A program made the position numbers and the translations under genes. Positions 27,660 through 41,352 of a stretch of 64,000 nt of DNA are shown here, piece by piece. The notes beneath the pieces are model-generated. The model did not search any database. It was not told the origin of the DNA and saw nothing but the letters and a program-made list of their open reading frames with translations. Numbering within the stretch: position 1 is the first letter of the stretch; each line of letters starts with the position of its first letter. Source of the DNA: Mesaphorura yosii (Eukaryota > Arthropoda > Collembola > Poduromorpha > Tullbergiidae); NCBI GenBank assembly GCA_009869945.1, contig WIXG01000134.1, positions 1-64,000 on the forward strand, given 5' to 3'.

Positions 27660-27881
27660 TTAAAAACTGAAGCCAGTGACGTAATTGATACAACGTAACT
27701 GGATTTTTGGTTGGAGTTGGACCGAAGTCTGCCCGTCTTGCGATTGTGACGGAGGCTCCACGACCACCACTTGGGGTTGCAGTGTCTGCAGCGTATGTCC
27801 ATCATCTTTATGCTGGGGCATGGACACGGGCGATTCATGGATTTCAGGATTTCCATTAAAATTCAATTTATTTATCTTATG
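27660..27881 (-). CDS. Possible 3'-terminal exon of an unidentified gene
   Basis: On the minus strand an acceptor-like ATTAACCTAG precedes 27881. From there a phase-0 frame of 73 codons runs to TAA at 27660. The peptide is rich in Gln, Pro, Val and Ser (HESPVSMPQHKDDGHTLQTL, then PQVVVVEPPSQSQDGQTSVQ) with codon use unlike the neighbouring AT-rich DNA. An AATAAA hexamer overlaps the stop codon, as expected for a short 3' UTR. No upstream exon could be joined convincingly. Pro/Gln-rich segments occur at scramblase N-termini, so a fragment of a second scramblase is one guess. Identity unknown. Confidence 0.3.
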   Translation of the reverse strand, partial: HKINKLNFNGNPEIHESPVSMPQHKDDGHTLQTLQPQVVVVEPPSQSQDGQTSVQLQPKIQLRCINYVTGFSF

Positions 27882-27963
27882 CTAGGTTAATGACTAAAAC
27901 TTGGTCGCACTATTTTTTTGTGGAAAATGGATGGAACGTCGGAATATTAATTTCGTAAAAGAT

Positions 27964-28062
27964 TTAATATATGATAGGACAACATAAAGATAGGACATCT
28001 GTTTGCTGGAGCGATGGAATTGGGGTGCCAATATGGCTTTGCGACAACAATTCCAAGTTCAT
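27964..28062 (-). CDS. Possible short exon or small ORF, unknown
   Basis: A 32-codon minus-strand frame (MNLELLSQSHIGTPIPSLQQ and on) lies just past the scramblase poly(A) hexamer. It reads as protein-like but is very short. No GT donor fits a join to the 27660-27881 frame. Kept only because several such pieces cluster here. Confidence 0.12.
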   Translation of the reverse strand: MNLELLSQSHIGTPIPSLQQTDVLSLCCPIIY

Positions 28063-28089
28063 ATCAGCAATAATTCCGAACTCTCTCTT

Positions 28090-28095
28090 TTTATT
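28090..28095 (-). terminator. Candidate poly(A) signal of the scramblase gene
   Basis: An AATAAA hexamer on the minus strand, about 100 nt past the scramblase stop codon. The distance is normal for a short 3' UTR. No transcript evidence. Confidence 0.45.
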
Positions 28096-28191
28096 AGCTC
28101 TTTGAACATAAAGCCACCCCTATAGATTTTGCATTAACCACGCGGAATTTGATGGAAGTAAAGAATCCGCGAATGGTCCTCGTCGTGGGCT

Positions 28192-29250
28192 TCAACATCC
28201 ACATATTTTACCCAATACTCCTCCACCATGACCAAAGTAAGCAAAATCCTGGAACGGAATAAGTAATTGTAGACCCTCCGCATTGGTATCATGTGAATCG
28301 CTGTGAAAAGGTGTGAAACTCACAATAAAAATTACTGCTCCAAGTAACAATGCCTTAACGTCAACATCCAAGCTATCTAAGAATTCTGCACCAAACGTGT
28401 CTTCGCCGATAAATGCTTCATGCAGCAAATCGGTCCAGTGCCTGCGAATCGTTCCGACCTTTTCTCCATTACACGATACTTCGAGTTTTGCCATTTTGCA
28501 CGAACTTAGCGCACCACAGTTTTGACCCTTGATTGTTAGCACTTTGTCGTTGCGTGCATTGAATGCATCAAGGACCGGAGCACATTTCGAACAGCGGTAG
28601 CAGCAGCGCTGTTTCACTCTTCCCAGCTTCGCCCCGTTGGACAGCGTCACTGTAAAGCTCTGAAAGTATCACATCGTTTAGCTTAGCAAGAATGACGGAA
28701 TTTAATCCCTAAATGTGTAATCTTACATTTCCTGGACAGATTCCACAAAATATACTTGAGTACACTGAAGAACAACTCCTCTTGATGTGGAACAGGACTT
28801 CACCGGCTAAATTCGTCACGTTGAATGCAAACCAACGCTTCGTCCCGAAACAAAGTCGCACACAACAGTGGCAATGAGTCTCGACCTCGGTCACGAAAAG
28901 TATCAGGGTTCCTGTTGTACTTTCAACTTCAAATGTGTTTGGTGGCTCACAGGTAGGGGCAACTCAAGCAAAAAAATCGCGTTGTAATTGTATTAAGAAT
29001 TCATCTGAAGAGCTTTGAAAGATTGTCAAAGTACCTCCAAGGAGTTCAACGTATTCGCGTATAAAGAAGTGGTCAGTATCCCGAAGTAATTCTTCCATCT
29101 GTGTTCCTGTCATTAAAATTCAGGCCAAGATCGTCTTTCGATATTGTTAACAAAGGAATCAAGGGCCTCACCCTTCGCCGCATTTCGATCAACACTATGC
29201 CGCCCCAATCTAGCGTTCCCTAGAGCTTGGCTGACGACACTTGATCTCAT
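28192..29250 (-). CDS. Phospholipid scramblase (PLSCR family), at least five exons
   Basis: Minus-strand exons in order: 29250-29172, 29106-29035, 28962-28727, 28659-28324 and 28248-28192. Introns are 65, 72, 67 and 75 bp, all GT-AG with compatible phases (1, 1, 0, 0). From the Met at 29250 the product is 259 aa. It matches the scramblase core throughout: FFIREYVELLG (family LLIHQQVELLE), TEVETHCHCCVRLCFGTKRW (family AEDTDCCTRNCCGPSRPF), NLAGEVLFHIKR (family NMGQEVITLERP), KVLTIKG, then VGTIRRHWTDLLHEAF. The Ca-binding-like segment GEDTFGAEFLDSLDVDVK and the C-terminal membrane helix ALLLGAVIFIDFAYF follow. Family role: Ca-dependent bidirectional movement of phospholipids or signalling adaptor at the plasma membrane. 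It is divergent: the palmitoylated Cys cluster is reduced (FCGIC) and the Pro-rich N-terminus is missing or on another exon. The open frame of exon 1 continues upstream to about 29330, so the true start is uncertain. Confidence 0.88.
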
Positions 29251-29399
29251 CCTTTCTCTCCAAATTTCTGCCTTTGGTGCAGCTTCAGCCGATATGGTCG
29301 ACGGCTCCTTCGTCGAAGGTGTGAATGAGACTATGGAAAAACCCGAGTTGCAGTGAAAGTACTGGCATCAGGAAGAGCAATTACAGGGATCACGTTTAC

Positions 29400-32300
29400 C
29401 ATAGCGTGCTCGCTTCCTAAACTTCATTTATTTTTCATTTGCAGTGAAATTATTTCTATGCAACCGCCGTTCACACTAACCTCGGTTCGACAGATTTGAT
29501 GCGTGAAATTCATAAAGCGGTTTCACCTTTGTGTCGTTTGCATTATACCCAGGAAAGACCCAAATTCTGTGATCCCAATGAGCAATTTATTGATGAGCAA
29601 TTCTTGAATTGGACAAGGCTTCCATACCAACTGCCTTGTCTAAACATTTGGACGCATTGTAGCCTGCTTCTGAAGTATCTGCAGGCTAACGTGCAGATAT
29701 GGATTTTGTCATGATGAATGGAGAAATCTGCGACAAAAGGCAACACCAATGAGAGTGCGACGAGAATTTATAATTGCCTTCTTTGAAATTTCATATCATG
29801 AAATCCTAATTTACTAAATTGCGAGCGGTCAAATAACTGCAAACCCCTTATTTTAGGGTAAGCTGTGATGGGTCACATTATAAATAATTACGTTGTTGTT
29901 TTAATAGTAATTATAAACCTCCGTCTTCTGCATTGCTGCAACTTCGTTTTACAGACACTGCAGAGTCGTAGCTCATGCAGGGATAAAACGTGAGAAATCT
30001 TGACAAGTAATTATAAAATTATTAAGAAGACCTTTTTACAACAGAACTCATGCAATCACGCATCTTCATACGCGTAGGAAACCCAAACTTAATAGTAAGG
30101 CGATGGATGAGGTCATTTTGACATGACAGCCCCGCGATGAAGATTCTCACTTCTCCTGCAATTCTTTGATGTGATACTTTTGTTTTCCATTTTTAAATTG
30201 AGAATTATCAAGAAAGGCGGCTTTCGTTACTCCGTCAGAAAATATTCATTCATAATTATTACATTTCATAGAAAACCTTTCAGCTTCTGATGAGATGATG
30301 GTAGTCGTTTTGCTCCCACTGCTGATGGTTGATGTTAAATGTCAAAACAGAGGCCAAGAGTCGGCCAGCCATGCTTTGCGTTATGAAGGTATTTCCGAGA
30401 ATCATGCGTAATTTTCTTCTTTACTCGAATGTGAATTTTAAAATTTAATTATGATCAAGAAAATATTCGAATTTCGGTGGCTGCGAACCTCAAACCGGCA
30501 ATTTTCATAATTTGAAATTACGCTGAGCATTCGAAGATTTTATAACACGTGCAGTGAATTCAAGCGAGTGAAAGTTCGGCGTTGATGATTCATAAACTTT
30601 TAATAACTGCAATCATTTCAGGAGCTTGCTTGCCGGGGGTCTTTTAGCTGAATTTGTGCGTTCCTGCAATAAAGTACATTTCACGATCTGCGCACTTGGA
30701 ATTAATGGGCCTGGGAAAATGTTTGATCGAGGAACATAATATTTTGTACAATTTTTTATCGAAGCTGGGCTAGTAATTCGAGTGTTCGAGAAGTGTAATA
30801 AACCGAATTTGATGGAGAGGCATCAATTTATTTTATTTTATGCATATTACAAGCAGAAGATTTTGGTACCAACTGCTCGCCATCCAGCATTCAAGACTCA
30901 CATGGTGCGCCGCGCCGCTGCTGCGACGGCATAAAAAAATAAAAATTTACAAAGTTACAATAAACAAGGAACGAAGTCAGTTTTTAGAAAGAGCGAGAAA
31001 ATCATTCAAGAAAATGCCTAATTAAATATTCAAGTCAGGTCGCGCTATAAGAAAAGAAGAGGAATAAAAAAGAGTTTCTGCTGATACTCAAAAGCAAAAA
31101 CGCAGGCATTTATTATGGTACGAATCAGACATGGAAATTAGATTGCACGTATTTTTTGTTGTGCTTAATCACCAGCAGCGGCAGCGGAGGGGCAGAGCAT
31201 TTAGATTTGAGCAATCGCAAAGCGATGCAATGGCGAGGACGCGATAAATATTTTATGGCAGCTCAAACGACTGCGACGAAGGCTCCTGACCAATTGTCTT
31301 TTGCCTTGTGCGCTGCGTCGCTTCTGGGCTGCAGCGACAGAAAAACAGTAATGCGAAGTTTTAGCGCTTAACACAAGAGAGATGCGCAGATAAGATACGA
31401 GAGTCAAATGTGAAAATTATTCCAAGAATCCTAATAATGATGTGCAACTGCGACTAGCGATGGCGATTGGATCCCAATTGGACGATAATGCAATGGGTAC
31501 TTCGGAATCTTTATTGCATTGAGTCAAATGAATCCATTTTACTCTTTGCTCTTTCGCCATTGCTTGCTTTGGCAATCCAAAGTGCTAAACACAAATTCTT
31601 TGAATATTTTGCTTACAATTTTGTCCCTTACCAGAGCCCAATTTTATTGTTCTACCATTGTAAACTCTTATCGTTTCGCTTGATCAGTTTCTCATCATTA
31701 TTATTACAATTACTGCTGCAGCAGCAAGACATATTACCGCAAGATGCCTGCAGTCACAGTCGCAGTGTCTTCGTACAGTAAACCTAAGTTCGTCCATCAT
31801 CAGGATCATCATCATTAATTCATGTCACATAAAAAACGATTGTCAGGAGAGAGGACCAATAAACATTATTGAATCTCAGCTCTCTGGTTGACATATCCAA
31901 TGCATGGCGTATCATTACTGCCTCGAACTTCTGTTCTGCTGTGCTCGATCCCAATTTATGGTAACTAAGCCAAATGTTAAACACACATCACAGACTCCGA
32001 TGGTCAGTTTAGTATTCATTCAGAATAAATACATAATTTTCGAAAACAATGCCAAGATAAAATACGAATTCACATTCATTACCTTTTACAATCGTTATAA
32101 TGATGGCCGAAGGAATGTTAACAAAGCAGCCAGCTAATAGGCTGCTGAATTCTCAAAGATTTAAGCCCAGTCGAAGTTTTATTTCGTCTGCTGCGACAAA
32201 AGTACGTGTACGTGTATTTGACCATGAATGCGTAATAAGTAGCAATCAATTCTCAGGCCATACGAAATTCGCTGAGGTTGCGTCATATCAACGATTAGCA

Positions 32301-35300
32301 AAGAAGAGGAGACGAAGAATCAGTAAGACACAAATTATGAAGGCTATAGCACAATAATAAATGGGGAGGCAAGACTTTTGAATAACAAACGAGGAGCTCA
32401 AAGAACGTCCCAGGAGTCATTCTGACGACAAATACTATGGCTTCTTCGACGATAAACATCGCCAAGCATGCAAATCGTCGTAATGAATTCTGTTGCCGTT
32501 GTTCCTTCGTTTTAACTCAGTCATTCTACAACCGCACTGCGTAGTGAGTTAACATTTATGTCTTGGGCTGGGCTCGACTACCAGCTGCAGCTACCCTCAA
32601 CAAAGCCATCATCATCTCATATTGGACACGATTGCAATGTTGTGAATTGTGAAGGGTTGAGATTCGAGCTCGTAAAGCAGAACGGAGCCCGCGCAGAGCG
32701 GAACACCAAAGCCCATTCATTGTGCATGCACGAAGCGCAGTCCAATGAGATTGTAACGAGGCAGGGCCTAATAATAAAAGCGTCTAATAAGAAGAAAAGA
32801 TTTAAATAAGCATGTGTCAAAAAATAAATGAAAAGATTTAAGACGTGAGAACTCTTTCTTCTCGTCGAGCAGAAAACATGATCAGCCCAGCCAAAATTTG
32901 CAAATTCCTGACAGGCTGATCGGAGCACAAAGAAATCTCATTCGATGAGCCGGGCCGGGCCAGTCTGCGCCGCGTTTGCGACTGCGGTTGAACTTTGAAA
33001 TTTTAATCTGTCGAGGCGAGTAGTGAATGAGAGCTGCTGAAAGTACGTTTTCATGTTCTGCTGATTGTGCTCGCGAAAAGTCTTTATTCAATAATTTTTA
33101 TGATTAAATTCCATTAAAAATCTATCCATGCTTTCAGTCCACGTCGGCTCCTTCGTGTTTAGCGATTTTTCAACTTGCCAAACTAGATTTTGTAAGCGCG
33201 CATTCAGAATCAGAACCATTGCGTCTTTAATCTGCTCTCGGCTCTCAGACTTATTATTATTTTTGCTTGCATGCACATTTCCTTCTTATTCAATCTGACA
33301 ATACCATGATTAATGTCTTAACAATCATTCGCAGTCGGGCATTAATGTATTCAGGTCTTGTCTACTGCTCTGCGACGACTTGAACAAATCAAGATCACAA
33401 GTCAGAGAAATGCCAGGAAGATTATGTCAAGTGACACATCAGATCAAAGATTTGGGTTCGTAGTCCATTGTAGAATGACACGTCTGCTTTTTAAATTCGT
33501 TGTTCATGTCCTCGTGTCTCTCTCGTCTTCTTTTTCAAATGTCAACGAAATAATTTCTTAAATTGTGTCGCTCGAAGTCGGATTTTGTACCGGCTCAAGA
33601 GAGGTGAGACTCAGCGACTCTTTTTGTAATCTCGATGCTTGCCACATTTGAATTTGCAAATATGGCCATTCCCGAGCTCAAATCGTCAACCGGTCGGCTT
33701 GCTAATGAGCACAACTGTGCTCAAATATGCAAAATATGTGCCAGGACAAACCGACAACAGAGTGAGGAATGTGCTGAAGATTGATTTTCAATTAAGATGT
33801 TAAATCGATTCGCGAAGCAACTCATAGCAGAAATTATCTTGAAAAGCTTATCAGAATAGGTTTCGCTATCTCACTTCGGCAGAACGTGAACCAAGAAATC
33901 TCACTGCGCAAGTCAATCGACGAAAATGCACAAGTGCCATTCGTTTGCTCTGTTACTCTGATTCTGATTCACCAGTCTGCATTGACCGGTTTTAAATATG
34001 CACTAGGTTTATCGATTAACTACCAACGAGAGCGGACCTTTGCTTGTGGTCGCAGTTTAATGGCGCCTTCCAAATCGTAACTCGCAGAAGCGCAGGCTTC
34101 GACCAATTTAATTACCGTGTAATGAGGTGATAAACTCTTTTACTGAAAATGCTGAGCTTGGACTACGCCCAAAGAAATAAACTCAGTCATTTCGGTTCTT
34201 GGTTCTTTATTTCCATATTTTGCCAGTACTGTGGTATCTCGGCAATAAAACTGTAATGAGGCATCAAATCGCTTGTCGCGACTTGGCTTTTGTCCGAAGA
34301 GAGTTTTATAGCTGAATTTACTGCTGATGCGCAGTTTTCTTCTCCGGAAGTACACTAAAACTCCAAAATGGTTATTAAACCTCGGATGTGTTTACAACGT
34401 CGAACCTTTTGTGGTGTATCTCCGCCAAAACAAACGCGGCTTTCAGTTTGGAGCATTATACTGTGCTGCGGCTGAGAATTTAAGTGTATATTTTTACGAG
34501 GGTATTGTTTCGACTGTAAATTCAATTAAACAAACAATGTAGCTGATAAAACTGGCGAAGATTACACCCAAACTGGTTTCCTTTCTCTCCAGTCTGTGAC
34601 CTACCTTTCTTTTCTTTCAGGAAAGAAGACAAGAATCTTGTCCCGTCGTTGTGTGGTCCGGCTGAACCATATCATTAGGTCCCGCATAATATAATTTAAG
34701 GGTGGTTAATTATGGTTCAATTAAAAGAGTCATAAAATAATGTGAACGGGAGAGGTTAACATAAAGCTATCTACAGTCAAAAAATGTTACACGTTTAAGC
34801 CCTATGCTTTAAATTTCCGGCCCGCCAAGAGAAGGTAAGCATTTCATTTTAATATTCTGGAACTTGATTTTATTGCCGAGATCAAAGTAACAACTTCCTT
34901 TCGTCTTCGCTCTTCATCTCCTTGAATCAGCTGTTGACCGTCGATTTTTAAAGAAAGGTTTTACCGTCTTCTGCATAAATTAAGCATCTCAAATAAAACC
35001 AAATGTTCAACGACGATGCTCTGGATGGTGACAATGATATGAGTCACAGGAATTGAAAGTTGGGAACTTTATTTTTTAAAAAGGGTTTTTGAGCTGAAAG
35101 TTTAAAATTTACAGTAAAAATGGTCAGAAAAGGCAAGCGACTAGACAGAAATGTAATAATATTTGTTTTACGACTTTCCTGAAACAAAAATATTCGAACA
35201 AAACAACAATAAAGTCCTAAAATGCGAGCACATGCCGAACGCAGTCTGTGTCCGGGTCTCGAGTAAAATGGAACGCAAAGCACAGGAACCATAATTCATA

Positions 35301-38300
35301 TTGTCAGTACGGCAATAATCATGCAGGCGTTCTTTTACTCTCAAATCACATAAATAATTTCCTTTTCTGACGTCAAACGACAAATTGGATTGGTGAGCCA
35401 GCCGTCAGTGTTGGCTTTTGCACTTCTTTACAAGTTCGTTTTAACCACTTAATTTGTACTTGCATGTTGTAGGTGTTAAATGGAGTAAACCAACTTGTTC
35501 TCCATTCGTTATAATCTTGTTGCATCTGCAATGATGACTTTTTTCTTGCATCTGCTTATTAACGGGAACTGAAATGAATTTTCAATGCATTCGCCAGGAT
35601 CCTAGACAAGACTTTCGTTAGACTATGACTTTGAATGCAGTTGTTCAGCTAATTGGCATACAAATGACAAGTCAATTAAATCCTTCATGTCTGCTACGGC
35701 AAATTATTGGGAGCCATTGACTTCTTAATGCTTACCGCATCATCTCCGTCTGTATCTCAATTCTCTATATTCATCTAGTTTTGGATTGAAATATTTAAAT
35801 TGGAAGGTGTGAGGATGTTTTTCGAAATGCTAGGCTGCTGACTGTTGATAAAGTCTTCTGAACTTTTGCCTGCAACGAATCGCATAAAATACAAAGACTG
35901 GCTAATAAATAACATCGCCAGTCCAGCAAAAAAAAATCCAATTAAATTTTTATACCACTGCACAACTGCACAGTCCTCTTATCGCGCTGAATTTTAACGG
36001 CAGTAAACAGAAATATAAATTCCGATTGTATTACATTGTTATTATATGCGATTACCAATTACTACCATTTACAGATCTCTTCCACAAGCATTTAAATGCA
36101 CAGACTGCAATAAAATAAAATCTTGCTCGAACTTTAACCAGCAGTGCAAACTCTAGGTTGTAATTTTTTTCTTGTTCTGTGGAGCCAAAAAGCTCTAATT
36201 TCTTCTTAATTATGTATGCGTATGCACATTGTTTGTCGCTGGGCTAGAAGGTGCCGGACGTGCACAAATCAGTTCGAGACTTTACGAGCCCTTTCAAGGA
36301 AAAATGTGGAATCATAAAAGAGAGACACCAGAAACAAAATCTCTTCTTGTTGACTTTACGCTTACTCGCAAATTGTTTTTGTTGATTTTTCCCAGCAAAA
36401 TTCGTGAAGATGGAAACTTGAAGTGACAAACGAAGGAGTGTTCAAGTTGAATCCTACGAAAGGCGGACCTACGAGAGTTTGACACCAAGTTACAATTTGC
36501 GGTCTAAGTTTCATTAGAAATTCAACCGCATTTAATGAGTTGCCAATCCATGTCTTCGCTGATCGTAAAACTGATATTTTTATTGTTATTGCTGAACAGG
36601 ACATTAAAGCAGTGTGGTGTGTTTGTGAGAGTCAACTTGCTGTCACTGCCACTGCGACTGCGGATTAAACACGATTTGCCTATTTGGGTCGCTCGTTGTC
36701 GCCTTCTCCATTTGCTTTGAGCAAATGACATTTTCAAGACAAGAGTGGCTAAAATCAGAAACTTGGCACGAACTTGTGATTCCTTTGCTTATGTAAATGC
36801 AAATTCAAAGTGGAGGACAGTGCAATGATTTTTATATTCTGGTCGCCTTATCCTCCTTATCACACAAAAGCGGCACAACTTGCACTTGCAAAGCTTTCAC
36901 AGCCAATAATCAATACACCCTTTCGTAAACAAGCACGATGCAATTACATTTGGTTGACTACATCAATTAATTACATGGAATTAACTTTTAGTTTTTATGG
37001 GCCCAATAGTAGCTCATGGCTCCTGAGCTCAGGGATTTCGTTTTCTTTGTGAAATGCTCACTTCAGCTGTTCAGTGATGTTCAGTGCCGTAATTATAATT
37101 TAAGACGTTTGCAAAATAATTATTTTAATCGAACCTTTTTGCTGTGTTGTTCGCTTCCACTCGCCTTGAGCAAACTTCGAGCACACGAAACATGAATCTT
37201 AACTCGTAACGATTTTGAAGAAAACGCGTAACTCTTTCGCTATTGGCGCTAAATCGTTTTCATTGGAAATTATAGCTCGCTGCTCGCTCAATAAAATTGA
37301 TCTCGTACTTGTGCTCTTTGTTCATTTTTTGAGAGCACAAATAACGCAACGCAGCGAAGAGCATGCAATCTGTAATTTATTAATGCACGGTTCACATTAA
37401 ACCGATAATAATTAAGTGGAGCAAAAGAAGAAAGATTGTACGCTAAAGTGCTTTTAATTTCGCGTGTTCGCTTCCTGTCCTCGTACATTTACAAGCTATA
37501 CATATTAAAATAAGCAATACACGTAATTACTGGTTTGAGGAACATGCAAAATTTGATCTTCTATTCTCATTCTGATCGTTTAGCTTTGGTCTTGAAAATA
37601 TGAACCACAAGAGCACAAGAATATCTGAATCCGAAGTTTGCACCTTGCAACGAGCCTCAGCAAGCAACAAAGGAAATCTTTAAGCATAAATTCAAATTGG
37701 TGAATTTACGACTTGTCTGTGGCTATGTTTACTTGTTTACTGGTTTTTCACCAGCTTACTGTACGAAAATGTAGCATGGGATTTAAAAAGCTGGCAGTTT
37801 TCACCTTTCGTGCTCAGTGGCAATTAAAACTTGATAAACCGCTTCAAAACCAAGAAATACGTAAAAATGAAGCACTTTAGTGTTCCGAAAACTCTAGAAG
37901 CTCATGGCGAATGGAAATTTTAACGAGTTACCAGAAATGCTTCGCAAACGAGCAAAGAAACGCATGGCTAGACGACAGTTTGATTTGTGGCCGTTACAAA
38001 AAGAAGCCGATGAAATATGTTTTGAGGATAAAATGACAATAAAATGGCCAGACTTCTTCGCCGACTCATTAAGGCAGTTATATAACAGCCGAAGACTAGA
38101 CATTCTGGCATATATTTAGAGCCAGGCTAGACCGCGTCTTGATTTTAAAGCTCAGTAATTTCTGTATTATGCAAATGCCCGAACGGTGGCATAAATTAAA
38201 AATTTTCATTACAATTTTTTATTTTCTGTAAGATTAATGAAACGCAGCGTCCGCATTTGCCAATGCTTTGCAGAATGAGCTTGTCTTTGGCATCTCTCAC

Positions 38301-41290
38301 ACTGCAGACGTGCAAAATAAATGTGTAATTAGCATTCAGGTAAAATGACGCGAAAAAATACCTCCTTTTAATTCGATTCCATCCCGTAAATTAACATTAA
38401 TTGCAAACGAAGAGAAGATTAAATGATAACGAAAGGGACACATTTTTCGAGGTTTTAATGGCAGACACCTCAAAACAGCACGCAGTCTGACTCTCGAACG
38501 AAACGAAGGAAGATCATGTCAGGCAACGAGAAAGGTACAATCAGCTCACAGCTGAGAATGCGAACACAACATGAGAAGAAGGAAGACGAAACATTTCAGG
38601 TAATTTACACGCAATGTAATTAAATTCAGCCAACGTCTACACTTCTTCGCGTAATGATCACTTGCAAACTTACAATATGGCTTGGAATTCTGCGAAACAA
38701 GACAAGGCGCTTCGAGTCTAGCAATGAATTTGCAAAGATTTTAGAGCATCGCAACAAACGCGAGGTGGCACAGGTGAAACATCTTTCTCTCGTCTTCCCA
38801 TAATTACTCAGAGTCAGATTTGTTTTTTGCATAAATTCCTGCCAGCATCCGTCATGTGTGTTATTATTGTGTCTCAAGCCGAGATTGAATGCAAAATGCA
38901 TGTACCATCGTGGAAATTTCTGAAATAAATAATTCCCCATGCCGTGGCACGAAACGAATGCGCAATTCGGCGTGCTAAATGAATCATTGAGGAGCCGCCA
39001 CAGAATGTCTCGACTAGCCTCAGAGTCTGGGCTTAATCGCTCGCCCAATCTAATTTGCATTCAGCTCTTTCACTCGCGCAAATCGCGAAGCGACATGAGC
39101 TGCACGAGCGAATAGGATTCCCACATTTCTTTCGAGGGAGTCAGCACCGGGCCGAGTACAGAATATAAATTCTTCGCGTTTTGTAAACCGTACATCGTAT
39201 TTACATTTGCATGACTTTATTTCAGTCATCATAATTTTAGCAAAATACGTATAATTGTAAATTTATTCATGAAAAAGATGGCAATTTACACGAATGAATA
39301 AACGTTTAATCACAAAGTGCACGTACCAGCATTAGCACAACGATGGTGGCGTTCGCGTTCGCGGCTGAGCAAAGCGAATTATGTGCCAAGCAGTGAAGAG
39401 CAGCGGTCACCTTCGTCCATCCATTTGTTGCCTGTACATCAAAATAAATTAGAAAAAGGGATTGGTTCGCGCAACGAGCGATCTTCTGAGCCTCATGCTG
39501 CGAATAAATTAATACCAATTGTTCTGCTGCGCTGACTGCGACTGTTTGCCCATTGCGTGCTGATGCTTAGGTGATGGCGGTTGACTCATTAGTATGAGAA
39601 TCTTCAGAGTACTTTGCTTGAACTTGTGCCTGCGCTGAGAATCCAAGACAAAGAGCGAAGCAAATGCAACAATGCAATACAATTCAAGCTCTTTTACGAA
39701 TTGCGTTTAAGCTTTGGGTCTGCATCTCGTGAGGAATAATAAAGCAATTAATTTTTTCTGTCAAAGGTCGACTTTTCATTATGCGATTATGTGCTTCGTA
39801 ATTTTCAGTTAAAACAGCAACAGCGCACGTTGTTTGCGAAGAAATGTCATCATTCTGTCAGTAAATTATTGACCGCCGAGCCGCGTAACATGAATCCGTA
39901 ATTATACACATCGTGCATCTTCAGCCAAGGCTGAAACTGCTTAACTTCAGCCAATGCATGCAGAGACGCTTGCAGGTACTATAGTACTTTTTGCACAAGA
40001 GTTGGTCAGCATCACCACCAGCACATATGCCAGTTGTCAATTCATCATTGCTGATTTCACGCAATGACTTACTTTAAAATTTATAATTGATCTCTTCACC
40101 AATCAATACATTTCCTGTAAATTAAAGCATCAAGTATCATCTCGCTAATAACTTCTGAATTTATTTTCTCTGTCAATAAATAACGCGCAGTCTGACACTT
40201 TGTTACTCCAAACAGGAATTTCAAGTTGGGCACTGCAGACTGCAGCAATAATGAGTCAGTAGCATGTCAGCACATCGCGGCGGACGCGGACTTGACGCTG
40301 TTGCCGGCTGTGATTTGTGAGTTTCCAACAAGTGCAATTTTATCAGAGCAATGCAAAGAGTCAAAGAGTTACGTCTTATTCGCACCTGTTGAGAGAATTT
40401 GACACAATTTATTGAGTTTGGTGTCATCTTGATTTGTTGAAGTCGCATTCTGTTTGACAGACTAATTATACATTGCTAAGATTTAATTAGTTGGCCTTCC
40501 TTACTTTAGTTCCCACTTCTTACGACAGCAGTCGCGGCGAGACAAAATTAAGAATGAAAATTGAGCCATACTCGTGAAATGTGCAAAGAGATTAGTTCCC
40601 GTAACAATGCGCTCACATACTTCTTATTATCCTTTGTAATTGTAATTTTATCACCAATTCAGAATCAACTCGGGGTATTCAGCATTTAGCTCGAAAGTAA
40701 GAGTTAAGAGTCATACTGAAATGTTTTAATCTCATTACAATCATAAGCCTTCATACATGTATACGAATATTGCGTAGAAATGTATGTGAGTAGGTCGACA
40801 ATGAATTTAATTCTTAGTGAAGCTTGTCCAGTCTAATGCACGAGGCTCATATAATTCGCTGGCTTAACATACGAAATTCATAAGCTTTTCGTAGAGAAAG
40901 GAAAATGCAAAGGTGAAGAGGTATACGAGAGGTTATGACATGCATTACGCATGGCTTGGCTTCGTGTTCGTGTATTTTTAAGTCATTTGCTCATGCTCAG
41001 TGCTCTAATAACCAAAGGGTTGCCTGAACGTGGCATTCCTTTCTTGGACCTTGCATAATGCTTCGTTATTACCTTGGGTAGATGCGATCTAAAGGTCTCA
41101 GAATAGTTTTTCCATATGTGAGATGTCTGCAGTATGTTTTATTATTATTCGACCAAAAAAAATAAATATAACTTCACCTCGCATTAATGTTCAGTATAGT
41201 GCAGTTGAATGGAAGCAAGGAATGAAGATAAAAATGAACAAGCCAAGCCGAGCCAAGTCAAGGAGCTTTATGCCTTATAATTTGCCGAAA
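29400..41290. other. Gene-poor stretch
   Basis: About 12 kb of AT-rich DNA. The longest frame is 144 codons on the minus strand (38626-39060). It has no recognisable domain or splice context and is treated as chance. No repeats, RNA genes or mobile elements were recognised. Confidence 0.5.
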
Positions 41291-41352
41291 TGAGAGAACG
41301 CATTTAGCTTTGGCTGCTCTTTTATTGCTGTCCGTATCAACTATCATCATCA

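Noticed and set aside
29144..29356. 70-codon plus-strand frame
   Set aside because: It is the shadow of the minus-strand scramblase first exon, which joins in frame to the recognised core.
38626..39060. 144-codon minus-strand frame
   Set aside because: Among the longest uninterrupted frames outside the genes, but no recognisable domain, no good splice context and irregular amino-acid make-up. A frame of this length is expected by chance in a window this size.
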